Below, one piece after another: positions 1 through 5,079 of a stretch of DNA of 5,079 bases. Within the stretch, counting starts at the first letter, position 1. Each line of letters begins with the position of its first letter. Under the pieces are notes generated by a model that did not search any database, was not told the DNA's origin, and saw only the letters and a list, made by a program, of their open reading frames with translations. The DNA comes from Gammaproteobacteria bacterium (GTDB lineage: Bacteria; Pseudomonadota; Gammaproteobacteria; SZUA-152): NCBI GenBank assembly GCA_024762755.1, contig JANTGX010000186.1, positions 1 through 5,079 on the forward strand, read 5' to 3'. A program made the position numbers and the translations under genes.

Positions 1-165
1 GCCAACGCCCTGTCGCCGGACATGCCCTGGGCGGACGAGAACGTGGCCACGCTGGCGGCGCGTCTCGAGGCCCCCCTGCTGGGGCGCATCCCCTTCGAGC
101 CGGCGGCGGGCGCGGAACAGACGGCGCGGGCGCTGGACGTCGGTCCCCTTCTGACGCCGGCTTGA
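1..165 (+). CDS. bioD: Dethiobiotin synthetase, C-terminal end (5' end outside window)
   Basis: The last 54 codons of a gene entering from the left edge are visible, in frame from base 1 and ending in TGA at 163-165. BioD is the cytoplasmic ATP-dependent enzyme that carboxylates and closes the ring of 7,8-diaminopelargonic acid to give dethiobiotin, the penultimate step of biotin synthesis. The fragment opens with Ala-Asn, which fits the 'WVAN' element of BioD, whose Asn contacts the adenine of ATP (Asn175 in E. coli). It continues with a helix containing 'ENVATLAARL' and then the hallmark APLLGRIPF (residues 25-33), matching 'APLLGEIPW' of the E. coli enzyme. The tail ends normally for the family, with no sign of truncation. 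The P-loop and catalytic lysines lie outside the window and cannot be checked. Other bio genes probably lie upstream, which is inference. A related P-loop cobyrinate-synthase-type protein is a less likely alternative. Confidence 0.85.
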   Translation, partial: ANALSPDMPWADENVATLAARLEAPLLGRIPFEPAAGAEQTARALDVGPLLTPA

Positions 166-172
166 GCGGGGC

Positions 173-209
173 AAAAAAAACGGCGGCGCCCCATTGCGGG
201 GCGCCGCCG
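173..209 (-). terminator. Intrinsic terminator of the DUF481 gene
   Basis: A perfect 12-bp GC-rich stem (181-192 paired with 198-209) encloses the 5-base loop ATTGC. Eight A residues at 173-180 read as a U tract immediately after the stem on the minus strand. The structure therefore terminates transcription coming leftward from the DUF481 gene, whose stop codon is 15 bp away. On the plus strand no T run follows the stem, so it should be a poor terminator for bioD, although the hairpin could still protect the bioD mRNA 3' end. Confidence 0.9.
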
Positions 210-223
210 CGTCGGCCGGTGCC

Positions 224-958
224 TTACTTGCCGAAGCTGTAGAGCAGGGCGATGGCGATCTCGTCGTCGGTCTTCTCGCGATCGGCCGGCACCACCGACG
301 TATGGCGCACGGTGTAACTCACCTTGGTCTGCAGGTTGCCGTTGACCTGGGCGGTGAGGGCGCTGACCGAGCGGGTCACCGTGCCGCCCTTGTCCTTGTC
401 GCCGATCTCCGTGGTCAGATCCTCGCTGAACTTGGCGGTCTTGCTCACCTTCCAGGCCAGCTTGAGGGCGCCGCGCACGGTGACCTCGTCCTCGGTCTTG
501 CTCGGCGTGGTGTCGGTCGCTCCCACCTTGCTTTCGCGATAACCGGGGGCGAGTTCCAGGTCCAGGGTCACCGCCTCGTTCTGCACCGCCCGGTAGCCGA
601 GACCGATGTTGGCGTTGGCGCGGTAGTCGTAGCCGCTGAAACGGTCGTCCTCATAGCCAAGGAAGCCGAAGACATAGGCCCGTGGGGAGAACTTGTAGTT
701 GCTCTGGCCGCTGGCGTAGTAACGCTCGGCGGTGGTGCTGCCGTCGGTGTTGTTGTTCAGGGCCTCGATGGCCAGGGTATTGCGCCACTTCTCGACCTCC
801 TGCTGGGCCTTGGCCTTGGCGTTGAGGCTGGCGGTGTCGGTGTTGCCGCCGGTCTTGACGTAGCCGAGTTCGGCCTCGCCGGTCCAGTCGGCGCTGGCCA
901 GGGTCGGCGTGAGGGTGGCGATGGCGAGGATGGCGGCGCTGAGGGCAGTTCTTTGCAT
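224..958 (-). CDS. DUF481 (YdiY-like) outer-membrane beta-barrel protein
   Basis: This 244-residue protein has a clear Sec signal peptide: a basic start, a hydrophobic core at about residues 5-20 and an Ala-Ser-Ala cleavage site at 21-23 before Asp-Trp. The mature part is rich in alternating polar/hydrophobic strands with aromatic residues. It carries DUF481 hallmarks: GYVKTGGNTDTASLNAK near 32-48, a middle segment with DRFSGYDYRANANIGLGYR at 105-123, and a final strand DEIAIALLYSFGK with the terminal aromatic typical of BAM substrates. E. coli YdiY, annotated as a putative salt-induced outer-membrane protein, is of similar length (about 250 residues). The molecular role of the family is unknown, and any link to salt or osmotic stress is by annotation only. 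The ATG at 956-958 is preceded by AAGGA (966-970) with 7-base spacing. The gene lies 61 bp downstream of pyrE on the same strand and ends at a strong terminator. Family assignment is firm and function is not. Confidence 0.88.
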   Translation of the reverse strand: MQRTALSAAILAIATLTPTLASADWTGEAELGYVKTGGNTDTASLNAKAKAQQEVEKWRNTLAIEALNNNTDGSTTAERYYASGQSNYKFSPRAYVFGFLGYEDDRFSGYDYRANANIGLGYRAVQNEAVTLDLELAPGYRESKVGATDTTPSKTEDEVTVRGALKLAWKVSKTAKFSEDLTTEIGDKDKGGTVTRSVSALTAQVNGNLQTKVSYTVRHTSVVPADREKTDDEIAIALLYSFGK

Positions 959-965
959 GGGACGG

Positions 966-970
966 TCCTT
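966..970 (-). promoter_or_regulatory. Ribosome binding site of the DUF481 gene
   Basis: AAGGA on the minus strand lies 7 bases before the ATG at 956-958. It supports this start, which also yields the complete signal peptide. Confidence 0.75.
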
Positions 971-1004
971 GATGAGGGTTGACGAAGGGCTGAAAAGAGG
1001 CGGA

Positions 1005-1033
1005 ATTATAGATGCAGAATCAGCCGTCGACTA
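1005..1033 (-). promoter_or_regulatory. Putative sigma70 promoter of the DUF481 gene
   Basis: A perfect TATAAT lies at 1005-1010 on the minus strand. With 17-base spacing, the -35 position (1028-1033) reads TAGTCG, only 3 of 6 consensus bases, and falls inside the end of pyrE. The predicted transcript would start near 998, leaving a leader of about 40 bases. The -10 is striking in such GC-rich DNA. The poor -35 suggests modest or activator-dependent strength, and I see no clear activator site. Confidence 0.55.
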
Positions 1034-1670
1034 CGCCATATTGCGCACGATAGGCGCGAATTGCGGCCAGTTCGTCTGACATGTCTGCCGATTCGGCCAC
1101 ATATTCCTCGAGCTCGTCGAGCCTGACGATGCTCGCCACGCGCAGGCCGTAGTCGTGCTCCACCTCCTGAATGGCCGATGTCTCGCCCTGGCCGCGCTCC
1201 TGGCGGTCGAGGGCGATGACCACCCCGGCGGGGGTGGCGCCGGCGGCGCGGATGATCTCCACGGACTCGCGTACCGAGGTGCCGGCGGAGATGACGTCGT
1301 CGACGATCAAAACCCGCCCCTGCAGGGGTGCGCCGACGATCACCCCGCCCTCGCCGTGGTCCTTGGCCTCCTTGCGGTTGAAGGCATAGGGCAGGTCGCG
1401 GCCGTGGTGGTCGGCGAGGGCGATGGCCAGGGAGGCGGCCAGGGGGATGCCCTTGTAGGCCGGGCCGTAGATCATGTCGAAGGCGATGTCGGAGGCCTGC
1501 ACCGCCTGCGCATAGTAGCGACCGAGCCGGGCCAGGCTGGCGCCGGTGTTGAACAGGCCGCTGTTGAAGAAGTAGGGGCTGAGGCGCCCGGACTTGAGGG
1601 TGAATTCGCCGAAGCGGAGCACGCCCTTTTCGATGGCGAAGTCGAGGAATTCGCGTTGGTAGTCTTGCAT
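1020..1670 (-). CDS. pyrE: Orotate phosphoribosyltransferase
   Basis: PyrE is a cytoplasmic enzyme that transfers phosphoribose from PRPP to orotate, giving OMP in de novo pyrimidine synthesis; it normally acts as a dimer with each active site completed by the partner's loop. The 216-residue product is close to the 213-residue E. coli enzyme and keeps its numbering: Lys26, Phe34-Phe35, Tyr72-Lys73, and the flexible catalytic loop FNRKEAKDHGEGG (97-109) with Arg99, Lys100, Lys103 and His105. The PRPP-binding motif VLIVDDVISAGTS is at 120-132, and DRQERG (155-160) supplies the orotate-contacting Arg156. All key residues are present. The frame stays open far upstream through the antisense of the nuclease gene, but the real start is the ATG at 1668-1670: it aligns with the E. 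coli N-terminus (MKPYQ versus MQDYQ here) and has GGGAG 7 bases upstream. It is divergent from the ExoIII gene. No terminator follows, so read-through into the DUF481 gene is possible. The upstream rph gene found in enterobacteria is absent. Confidence 0.97.
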   Translation of the reverse strand: MQDYQREFLDFAIEKGVLRFGEFTLKSGRLSPYFFNSGLFNTGASLARLGRYYAQAVQASDIAFDMIYGPAYKGIPLAASLAIALADHHGRDLPYAFNRKEAKDHGEGGVIVGAPLQGRVLIVDDVISAGTSVRESVEIIRAAGATPAGVVIALDRQERGQGETSAIQEVEHDYGLRVASIVRLDELEEYVAESADMSDELAAIRAYRAQYGVVDG

Positions 1671-1677
1671 GGTCTCG

Positions 1678-1682
1678 CTCCC
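1678..1682 (-). promoter_or_regulatory. Ribosome binding site fixing the pyrE start
   Basis: GGGAG on the minus strand lies 7 bases before the ATG at 1668-1670. It decides between this start and upstream in-frame candidates, which would add residues with no counterpart in PyrE. Confidence 0.7.
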
Positions 1683-1687
1683 GGCGG

Positions 1688-1716
1688 TTCGCAAACGCCG
1701 CATCTTACCCCATAAT
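1688..1716 (+). promoter_or_regulatory. Putative sigma70 promoter of the ExoIII gene
   Basis: CATAAT at 1711-1716 (5 of 6 consensus bases) follows TTCGCA at 1688-1693 (4 of 6) with the ideal 17-base spacing. Transcription would start near 1723, leaving a leader of only about 20 bases. No good Shine-Dalgarno is visible in that leader (the nearest purine match is CCGGA about 10 bases before the ATG), so initiation may be weak or rely on the short leader. Confidence 0.5.
1702..1707 (-). promoter_or_regulatory. Possible -10 element for pyrE
   Basis: TAAGAT on the minus strand (4 of 6 consensus bases) lies about 30 bases before the pyrE ATG, but the -35 region at 17-base spacing reads TGGGGG and is poor. 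The element sits between the proposed -35 and -10 of the opposing nuclease promoter. It is the best candidate in this short gap, and weak. Confidence 0.3.
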
Positions 1717-1745
1717 CCCGCCCTCCCCCACGCCGGACACCGCCC

Positions 1746-2537
1746 ATGAGAGTCATCACCGTCAACGTCAACGGCATCCGCGCCGCCGCCAAGAAGGGTT
1801 TCTTCGACTGGCTGGCGAGGCAGGACGCCGACGTGGTCTGCCTGCAGGAGACCAAGGCCCAGGAACACCAGCTGGAGGCCGAGCACTTCTATCCCGCGGG
1901 TTACCACTGCTACTACGTGGACGCCGAGAAGAAGGGCTACAGCGGGGTCGCCATCTACGCCCGCAAGGCGCCGCTGAAGGTCATCGAGCGGCTCGGCGAG
2001 GGCTTCGAGGACATGGACGCCGAGGGCCGTTTCATCCAGGCCGACTTCGAGACCTCCATCGGCCGTCTGGGGGTGGTCTCCCTCTATCTGCCCTCCGGTT
2101 CCAGCAAGGAGGAGCGCCAGCAGGTGAAATTCAGCTTCATGCGGCGCTTCACCGAGCGCCTCGAGGCCCTGCGTCGCAAGCGCAGCGAGTTCATCCTCTG
2201 CGGCGATTGGAACATCGTGCACAAGGAGATCGACATCAAGAACTGGAAGAGCAACCAGAAGAACTCCGGTTGCCTGCCCGAGGAGCGGGCCTGGCTGGAC
2301 CAGGTGTTCGGTCCGTTGGGCTACGTGGACGCCTTTCGTGTGGTGAACCAGGAGCCGGGCCAGTACACCTGGTGGTCCAACCGCGGCCAGGCCTGGGCCA
2401 AGAACGTGGGCTGGCGCATCGACTATCAGGTGATCACGCCCGGCCTGAAGGACCGGGTCAAGGCGGCCAGCATCTACAAGGACGAGCGCTTCTCCGACCA
2501 CGCCCCCCTGATCGTCGACTACGACGTGGAATTCTGA
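1746..2537 (+). CDS. Exodeoxyribonuclease III / AP endonuclease (ExoA-type, Crc relative)
   Basis: This 263-residue protein belongs to the endonuclease/exonuclease/phosphatase superfamily. Such Mg-dependent enzymes cut the backbone 5' to abasic sites in base-excision repair and remove nucleotides or blocking groups from 3' ends. All catalytic elements of E. coli XthA have counterparts: Asn7 and Asn9 in VNVNG, the metal ligand Glu35 in LQETK, Tyr114 in SLYLPSG, Asp154 and Asn156 in CGDWN, Asp226 in GWRIDY, and Asp251-His252 in FSDHAP. Overall the sequence looks closer to the Pseudomonas Crc lineage than to XthA: the N-terminus MRVITVNVNG, RAWLDQVFG, and the end PLIVDYD all recall Crc. Crc also sits divergently beside pyrE, but it has lost catalytic residues and works with Hfq in catabolite repression. 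With the active site intact, a repair nuclease is the right call here. The start fits the family N-terminus, though the ribosome binding site is weak. The naming of this subfamily (xth, exoA, crc) is inconsistent, so no symbol is assigned. Confidence 0.93.
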   Translation: MRVITVNVNGIRAAAKKGFFDWLARQDADVVCLQETKAQEHQLEAEHFYPAGYHCYYVDAEKKGYSGVAIYARKAPLKVIERLGEGFEDMDAEGRFIQADFETSIGRLGVVSLYLPSGSSKEERQQVKFSFMRRFTERLEALRRKRSEFILCGDWNIVHKEIDIKNWKSNQKNSGCLPEERAWLDQVFGPLGYVDAFRVVNQEPGQYTWWSNRGQAWAKNVGWRIDYQVITPGLKDRVKAASIYKDERFSDHAPLIVDYDVEF

Positions 2538-2553
2538 GCGGGTTCAGGGCCTC

Positions 2554-2617
2554 GTGGTGCATGCGGAAGGTTGTCTCACTGTGCTCCTTGAGCCACAGAA
2601 GTTTCCGCATGGATCAC
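2554..2617. repeat. Imperfect inverted repeat between convergent genes
   Basis: CATGCGGAA (2560-2568) is matched exactly by TTCCGCATG (2603-2611). The pairing extends outward to 2554 and 2617 with one mismatch and one G-U pair, giving a stem of about 15 bp. Inside, CTGTG (2579-2583) pairs with CACAG (2594-2598), with CTC/GAG able to stack within it, so the whole 64 bases can fold into one long interrupted hairpin. It fills most of the 76-bp gap after the nuclease gene, and its right arm includes the TGA (2614-2616) of the small minus-strand gene. No T run follows on either strand, so it is not a textbook intrinsic terminator. It may act as a bidirectional transcript end or mRNA 3' stabiliser, or be a REP-like dispersed palindrome. 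Only one copy is visible here. Confidence 0.65.
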
Positions 2618-2898
2618 TGGTTGTCGGCCTTGGCCTTGCTGCGGGTCAGCTCGAGGTAGCGCACCTCGCGCTTGAAGACCTCGATCTCCACCGGTGACAG
2701 CACCTCGTCGACCAGGCTGTGCATGGGCAGGGGGCGGGGGTCCGGCACGCTCTGTCGCCAGGGGACGATGTAGAGCACCTTGGGCAGTTCGCGCGCGGCG
2801 CTGATCTCGGTCTCCTGCAGCTCGATGCGTTTCTCGGCCGCGGCGGTGCTGGCGGCCAGCGCGAGCAGCAGGGCGCAGAGTCTCCTATTCCATTTCAT
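2614..2898 (-). CDS. Small exported protein coupled to the TPR gene
   Basis: This 94-residue protein has a signal peptide: basic residues at 2-6, a hydrophobic core at about 8-18 and an Ala-Ala-Ala cleavage site at 19-21. The predicted mature product is about 73 residues, probably periplasmic; the only Cys (residue 8) lies inside the signal, so it is not a lipoprotein. The mature part has a distinctive segment ELPKVLYIVPW (37-47), then a Pro-rich stretch with HSLVDEVL, and a charged C-terminus likely to form a helix (EVFKREVRYLELTR). I recognise no named domain. I recall similar 'ELPKVLYIVPW' proteins annotated as hypothetical, apparently near TPR and ExbB/ExbD/TonB-like genes in gammaproteobacteria; this is from memory and unverified. 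The ATG at 2896-2898 overlaps the end of the TPR gene by 14 bp and has GGAGG 6 bases upstream, so the gene is real, translationally coupled and probably last in its operon. Confidence 0.85.
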   Translation of the reverse strand: MKWNRRLCALLLALAASTAAAEKRIELQETEISAARELPKVLYIVPWRQSVPDPRPLPMHSLVDEVLSPVEIEVFKREVRYLELTRSKAKADNQ

Positions 2899-5079
2899 CC
2901 CAGACCTCCGCGGTCTTCTCTGGTTTGTCGTAACGCACCGGCATCAGCTTGGCCAGGGCGCGGAAGCTCTTCCGCACCCAGTCGTCGAAGACCCCTTCGG
3001 GGGCACGCGCGGTGTTCATCTCGAAGGCCTCGATGGCCTTCTCCTCGAAAGGATAGGCCTGCTCCTCGAGCAGGATCTCGTACTGTTCCAGCTCCTCCCC
3101 GTTGAGCCCCTTGGGCCGTTCCGAGTCCATCAGGGCCTGGCCGAAGCCCAGGTAGATGTCGGCCAGGTGGTAGGTGGCCGCGGTGGTCACCGCGGCGACA
3201 CCGAAGTTGGCCGCCTCGGTGTAGGCCTTGATGCTGGCCTGCATGAGGGCCTTCTTCTTTTTCAGGTTCTGTTTCAGCGGCGCCACCAGTTTGACCTTTC
3301 GATAGGCCCTATAGCTGCTCTCGGCCAGCTCCAGGGAGGCCTCGGCGGCCAGGGTCTGCAGGCGCGGGGTGAGGGTCTGCGCCGCGGCACCCAGGGCCAC
3401 CAGCTTGCCCAGCCAGTAGCGGCGGGATTTCGGATCGCGCTGTTTGGCGTAGATCTCGGCCAGGCGCGCGTGGGCCTCGACGTAGTCGTCGAAGGGCTGC
3501 GGGTAGCCGCGCACATAGGTCTTGTAGGCCTCGGCGGCCTCGTGAGGTCGTCCGGCCTTGGCGTAATACTCGGCGCTCTGCCACAGCAGCAGGCGCTTGC
3601 GCTCGCCGGCCTCGGCCTGGCGATAGAGCACCTGCAGGGTGTCGGCGGCGTGTTGCCAGTCGGCGCTCTTTTCGTAGCTGAGGGCCAGTTTCTCGTAGGC
3701 CGCGGGGGTCAGCGTGTGGTCGGGGTAGCGCCGGGTGAAGACCTTGAGCACCGGGATGGCCAGCTTGTAGTCGCCCTTTACCACCAGCTCGGCGGCGGCG
3801 TCGAACAGGGCGTTGGCGCGGATGGAGGCGGTGGGCGCCAGCTCGCCGACGCGCAGGAAGTGGCGCGCCGCGGCGCCGTGCAGGCCCTCGGCGCGGGCCT
3901 GTTCGCCCTGCTTGTAGATGGCCGCGGCGAGGCGCTCGACGAAGGCGGGCCGCTCGGCGTCGTCGGCGGCGGTGAGGGCCAGGCGCTGGAGGGAGGCGGC
4001 CTCGGCCTCGGCGTAGTCGGCCTGTTCGAATTCGCCCACGGCGATGATGCCCCAGTCGATACGCTGCAGCGCCAGCGGCGGCTCCGGCACGGCGCCCACC
4101 ACGTACCAGGCGGTGTTCACGGCATTGGCGTGATCCTTCAGCGCGAGCAGCTCCTCGGCGGCCTTGGACATCACCGTGAGGGCGCGCGGATCGTCGGCGA
4201 ACCAGCTGACGAAGCGCTTGCCCTCGGCGATGGCCAGGCGCCGTTGCAGGCTACGCTCCGCGCCCTGCAGGGCCGCCACGCGCTGGCGCTGGGCGAGCAA
4301 GGCGGCGTAGCCGGCCTCGGCGCTCTGCGCGTGGGGCGGATAGGTGTAGGCGGTGGCGGCGAAGGCCGCGGCCGCCCCGGTCAGGTCGCCGGCGGCGAGC
4401 AGGGTCTCGCCCAGCAGCATGTGCATGGCCGGGCTCTTGGGATCCTTGGGGAAGTCTTCCACGTAGCCGCGATACCAGTGGGCGGCGAGGCGGAAGTCCT
4501 GCGCCTTGTGGCTCTTCTGCGCCTGGGCGTGATAGTAACGGGCGAGTTCATCCAGGCTGCGCCGGATCTCGGGCGCCAGCTCCTGGCGCAGGGCCGGGTC
4601 GTCGTTGTGCCGCCAGAAGGCGGTGCGCATGCCGTAGGCGGTGGCCAGGTCGGCCTTGGCCTTGAGCAGTGCCGACAGACGGCCGGCCTGCTGCAGGATG
4701 TCGATCTCGCTGACCAGGAAGCGCGGCGCCTGCGGGTGCAGCGGGTGGCGGCGGATGAAGGTGTCGAGGGTGGCCACGGCATCGTCGGTACGCCCCTGGC
4801 CCAGGTAGAGATCGCTCAGGCGACGGTAGACGTGATAGGCGTAGGGTCGGTCGCCGTAGTCGTCGAAGAAGGCGGCCACCGATTGCGGGCCTTCGAGGTA
4901 GGAGAAGCCCAGGGCGACGACGCGCAGGGTGTCGCCGATGAGCTCCTGCTCGCTGCGCGAGAAGCTGGCCAGATCGGGGTCGTGGTCGGCGAAGCTGCGA
5001 TCCAGCACGGCGAAGTAGGAACGCAGGGAGCGCCGGGTATCGCCCTGTTTGAATACCGCCCAACCGTGCTTGAACAGGG
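2885..5079 (-). CDS. Large TPR-repeat protein (5' end outside window)
   Basis: The frame is open from the right edge to the TAG at 2885-2887: 730 complete codons, with neither start nor N-terminus visible. A GTG at 5006-5008 could be mistaken for the start, but the 23 codons before it (ending RSYFAVLD before the GTG) read as another TPR helix, so the gene continues beyond the window. Numbering from the first complete codon, tetratricopeptide-like helical pairs are visible at about 81-114, 188-245, 391-453, 457-489, 496-528 and 531-563, many with the Ala-Tyr-Pro patterns of periplasmic TPR proteins (for example YVEDFPKDP, FTRRYPDHT, YVRGYPQPF). A Lys-rich segment (NLKKKKALM) near 604 leads into a non-TPR-looking C-terminal region with LLEEQAYPFEEKAIEAFE and DDWVRKSFRALAKLMPVRY. 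TPRs are protein-interaction scaffolds, and the partner is unknown. It is probably exported, judging by the signal-peptide-bearing gene coupled downstream, but its own signal would be outside the window. I recall a similar C-terminus in TPR proteins of proteobacterial gliding or TonB-type loci, unverified. Confidence 0.9.
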   Translation of the reverse strand, partial: LFKHGWAVFKQGDTRRSLRSYFAVLDRSFADHDPDLASFSRSEQELIGDTLRVVALGFSYLEGPQSVAAFFDDYGDRPYAYHVYRRLSDLYLGQGRTDDAVATLDTFIRRHPLHPQAPRFLVSEIDILQQAGRLSALLKAKADLATAYGMRTAFWRHNDDPALRQELAPEIRRSLDELARYYHAQAQKSHKAQDFRLAAHWYRGYVEDFPKDPKSPAMHMLLGETLLAAGDLTGAAAAFAATAYTYPPHAQSAEAGYAALLAQRQRVAALQGAERSLQRRLAIAEGKRFVSWFADDPRALTVMSKAAEELLALKDHANAVNTAWYVVGAVPEPPLALQRIDWGIIAVGEFEQADYAEAEAASLQRLALTAADDAERPAFVERLAAAIYKQGEQARAEGLHGAAARHFLRVGELAPTASIRANALFDAAAELVVKGDYKLAIPVLKVFTRRYPDHTLTPAAYEKLALSYEKSADWQHAADTLQVLYRQAEAGERKRLLLWQSAEYYAKAGRPHEAAEAYKTYVRGYPQPFDDYVEAHARLAEIYAKQRDPKSRRYWLGKLVALGAAAQTLTPRLQTLAAEASLELAESSYRAYRKVKLVAPLKQNLKKKKALMQASIKAYTEAANFGVAAVTTAATYHLADIYLGFGQALMDSERPKGLNGEELEQYEILLEEQAYPFEEKAIEAFEMNTARAPEGVFDDWVRKSFRALAKLMPVRYDKPEKTAEVWDEME
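2905..2909 (-). promoter_or_regulatory. Strong ribosome binding site inside the TPR gene
   Basis: GGAGG on the minus strand lies 6 bases before the ATG at 2896-2898 and within the last codons of the TPR gene. It fixes the start of the small exported protein and explains the 14-bp overlap as translational coupling. Confidence 0.8.

Noticed and set aside
194..982. Plus-strand open frame of 262 codons covering the DUF481 gene.
   Set aside because: It is an Ala/Gly/Val-rich low-complexity shadow that begins inside the terminator hairpin and has no domain. The opposite strand encodes a clear signal peptide and DUF481 motifs.
1682..1700. Small hairpin in the pyrE leader considered as an attenuator.
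   Set aside because: The stem is only 5 bp, with no U tract, leader peptide or competing structure, so pyrimidine-sensing attenuation of the enterobacterial type is not supported.
1155..1715. Plus-strand open frame of 186 codons across pyrE.
   Set aside because: It is an antisense shadow of pyrE with Gly/Ala-rich composition and no family match.
1671..2501. Minus-strand open frame continuing upstream of pyrE through the whole antisense of the nuclease gene, as if PyrE had a long N-terminal extension.
   Set aside because: The extension crosses a promoter region, lies antisense to a well-supported gene, has no recognisable domain, and is bypassed by a good ribosome binding site and a family-typical start at 1670. 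Stop-free antisense frames are common in GC-rich DNA.
2207..2659. Plus-strand frame of 150 codons spanning the nuclease 3' end and the intergenic palindrome.
   Set aside because: It is a shifted frame of the nuclease gene extended through the gap, with no ribosome binding site and no recognisable protein.
5006..5008. GTG as the start codon of the TPR gene.
   Set aside because: The frame stays open to the window edge with TPR-like residues, and no convincing ribosome binding site precedes the GTG. The gene is treated as 5'-partial.
4548..5063. Arg/Pro-rich minus-strand frame of 171 codons overlapping the TPR gene.
   Set aside because: It is an out-of-frame shadow with the extreme Arg/Pro/Leu composition typical of shifted GC-rich coding DNA. 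The TPR frame is continuous there.

Overview
The window is dense, GC-rich bacterial DNA. It looks like an ordinary chromosomal stretch from a gammaproteobacterium, possibly a Chromatiales/Ectothiorhodospiraceae-like lineage. The assignment rests on three things: PyrE matches the E. coli enzyme with identical residue numbering at the active site, an ExoIII/Crc-type nuclease gene lies head-to-head with pyrE as crc does in Pseudomonas, and the envelope proteins have typical Gram-negative signal peptides. The order-level guess is weak. I see no tRNA, rRNA, CRISPR array, insertion sequence or phage gene.

Layout, left to right. The plus-strand 3' end of a dethiobiotin synthetase gene (bioD) enters from the left edge and stops at 165. 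It converges on a minus-strand gene for a secreted DUF481 (YdiY-like) beta-barrel protein (224-958), and a strong intrinsic terminator serving that minus-strand gene sits between them (173-209). Upstream of the DUF481 gene on the same strand is pyrE (1020-1670). A perfect TATAAT box in the 61-bp gap suggests the DUF481 gene has its own promoter, while read-through from pyrE also remains possible. A 75-bp divergent intergenic region separates pyrE from the plus-strand exodeoxyribonuclease III gene (1746-2537).

The nuclease gene converges on a minus-strand pair. The 76-bp gap is mostly filled by an imperfect inverted repeat whose far arm covers the stop codon of the next gene. The pair consists of a long TPR-repeat protein, whose 5' end lies beyond the right edge (2885-5079), and a 94-residue exported protein (2614-2898). 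Their reading frames overlap by 14 bp and the small gene has a strong ribosome binding site inside the TPR gene, so they are almost certainly one operon.

Functionally, the left two-thirds is housekeeping: biotin synthesis, pyrimidine synthesis and DNA repair, plus one outer-membrane protein of unknown role. The TPR/small-protein pair is the least understood part and the best candidate for an incompletely described envelope system, though its key partners would lie outside this window.
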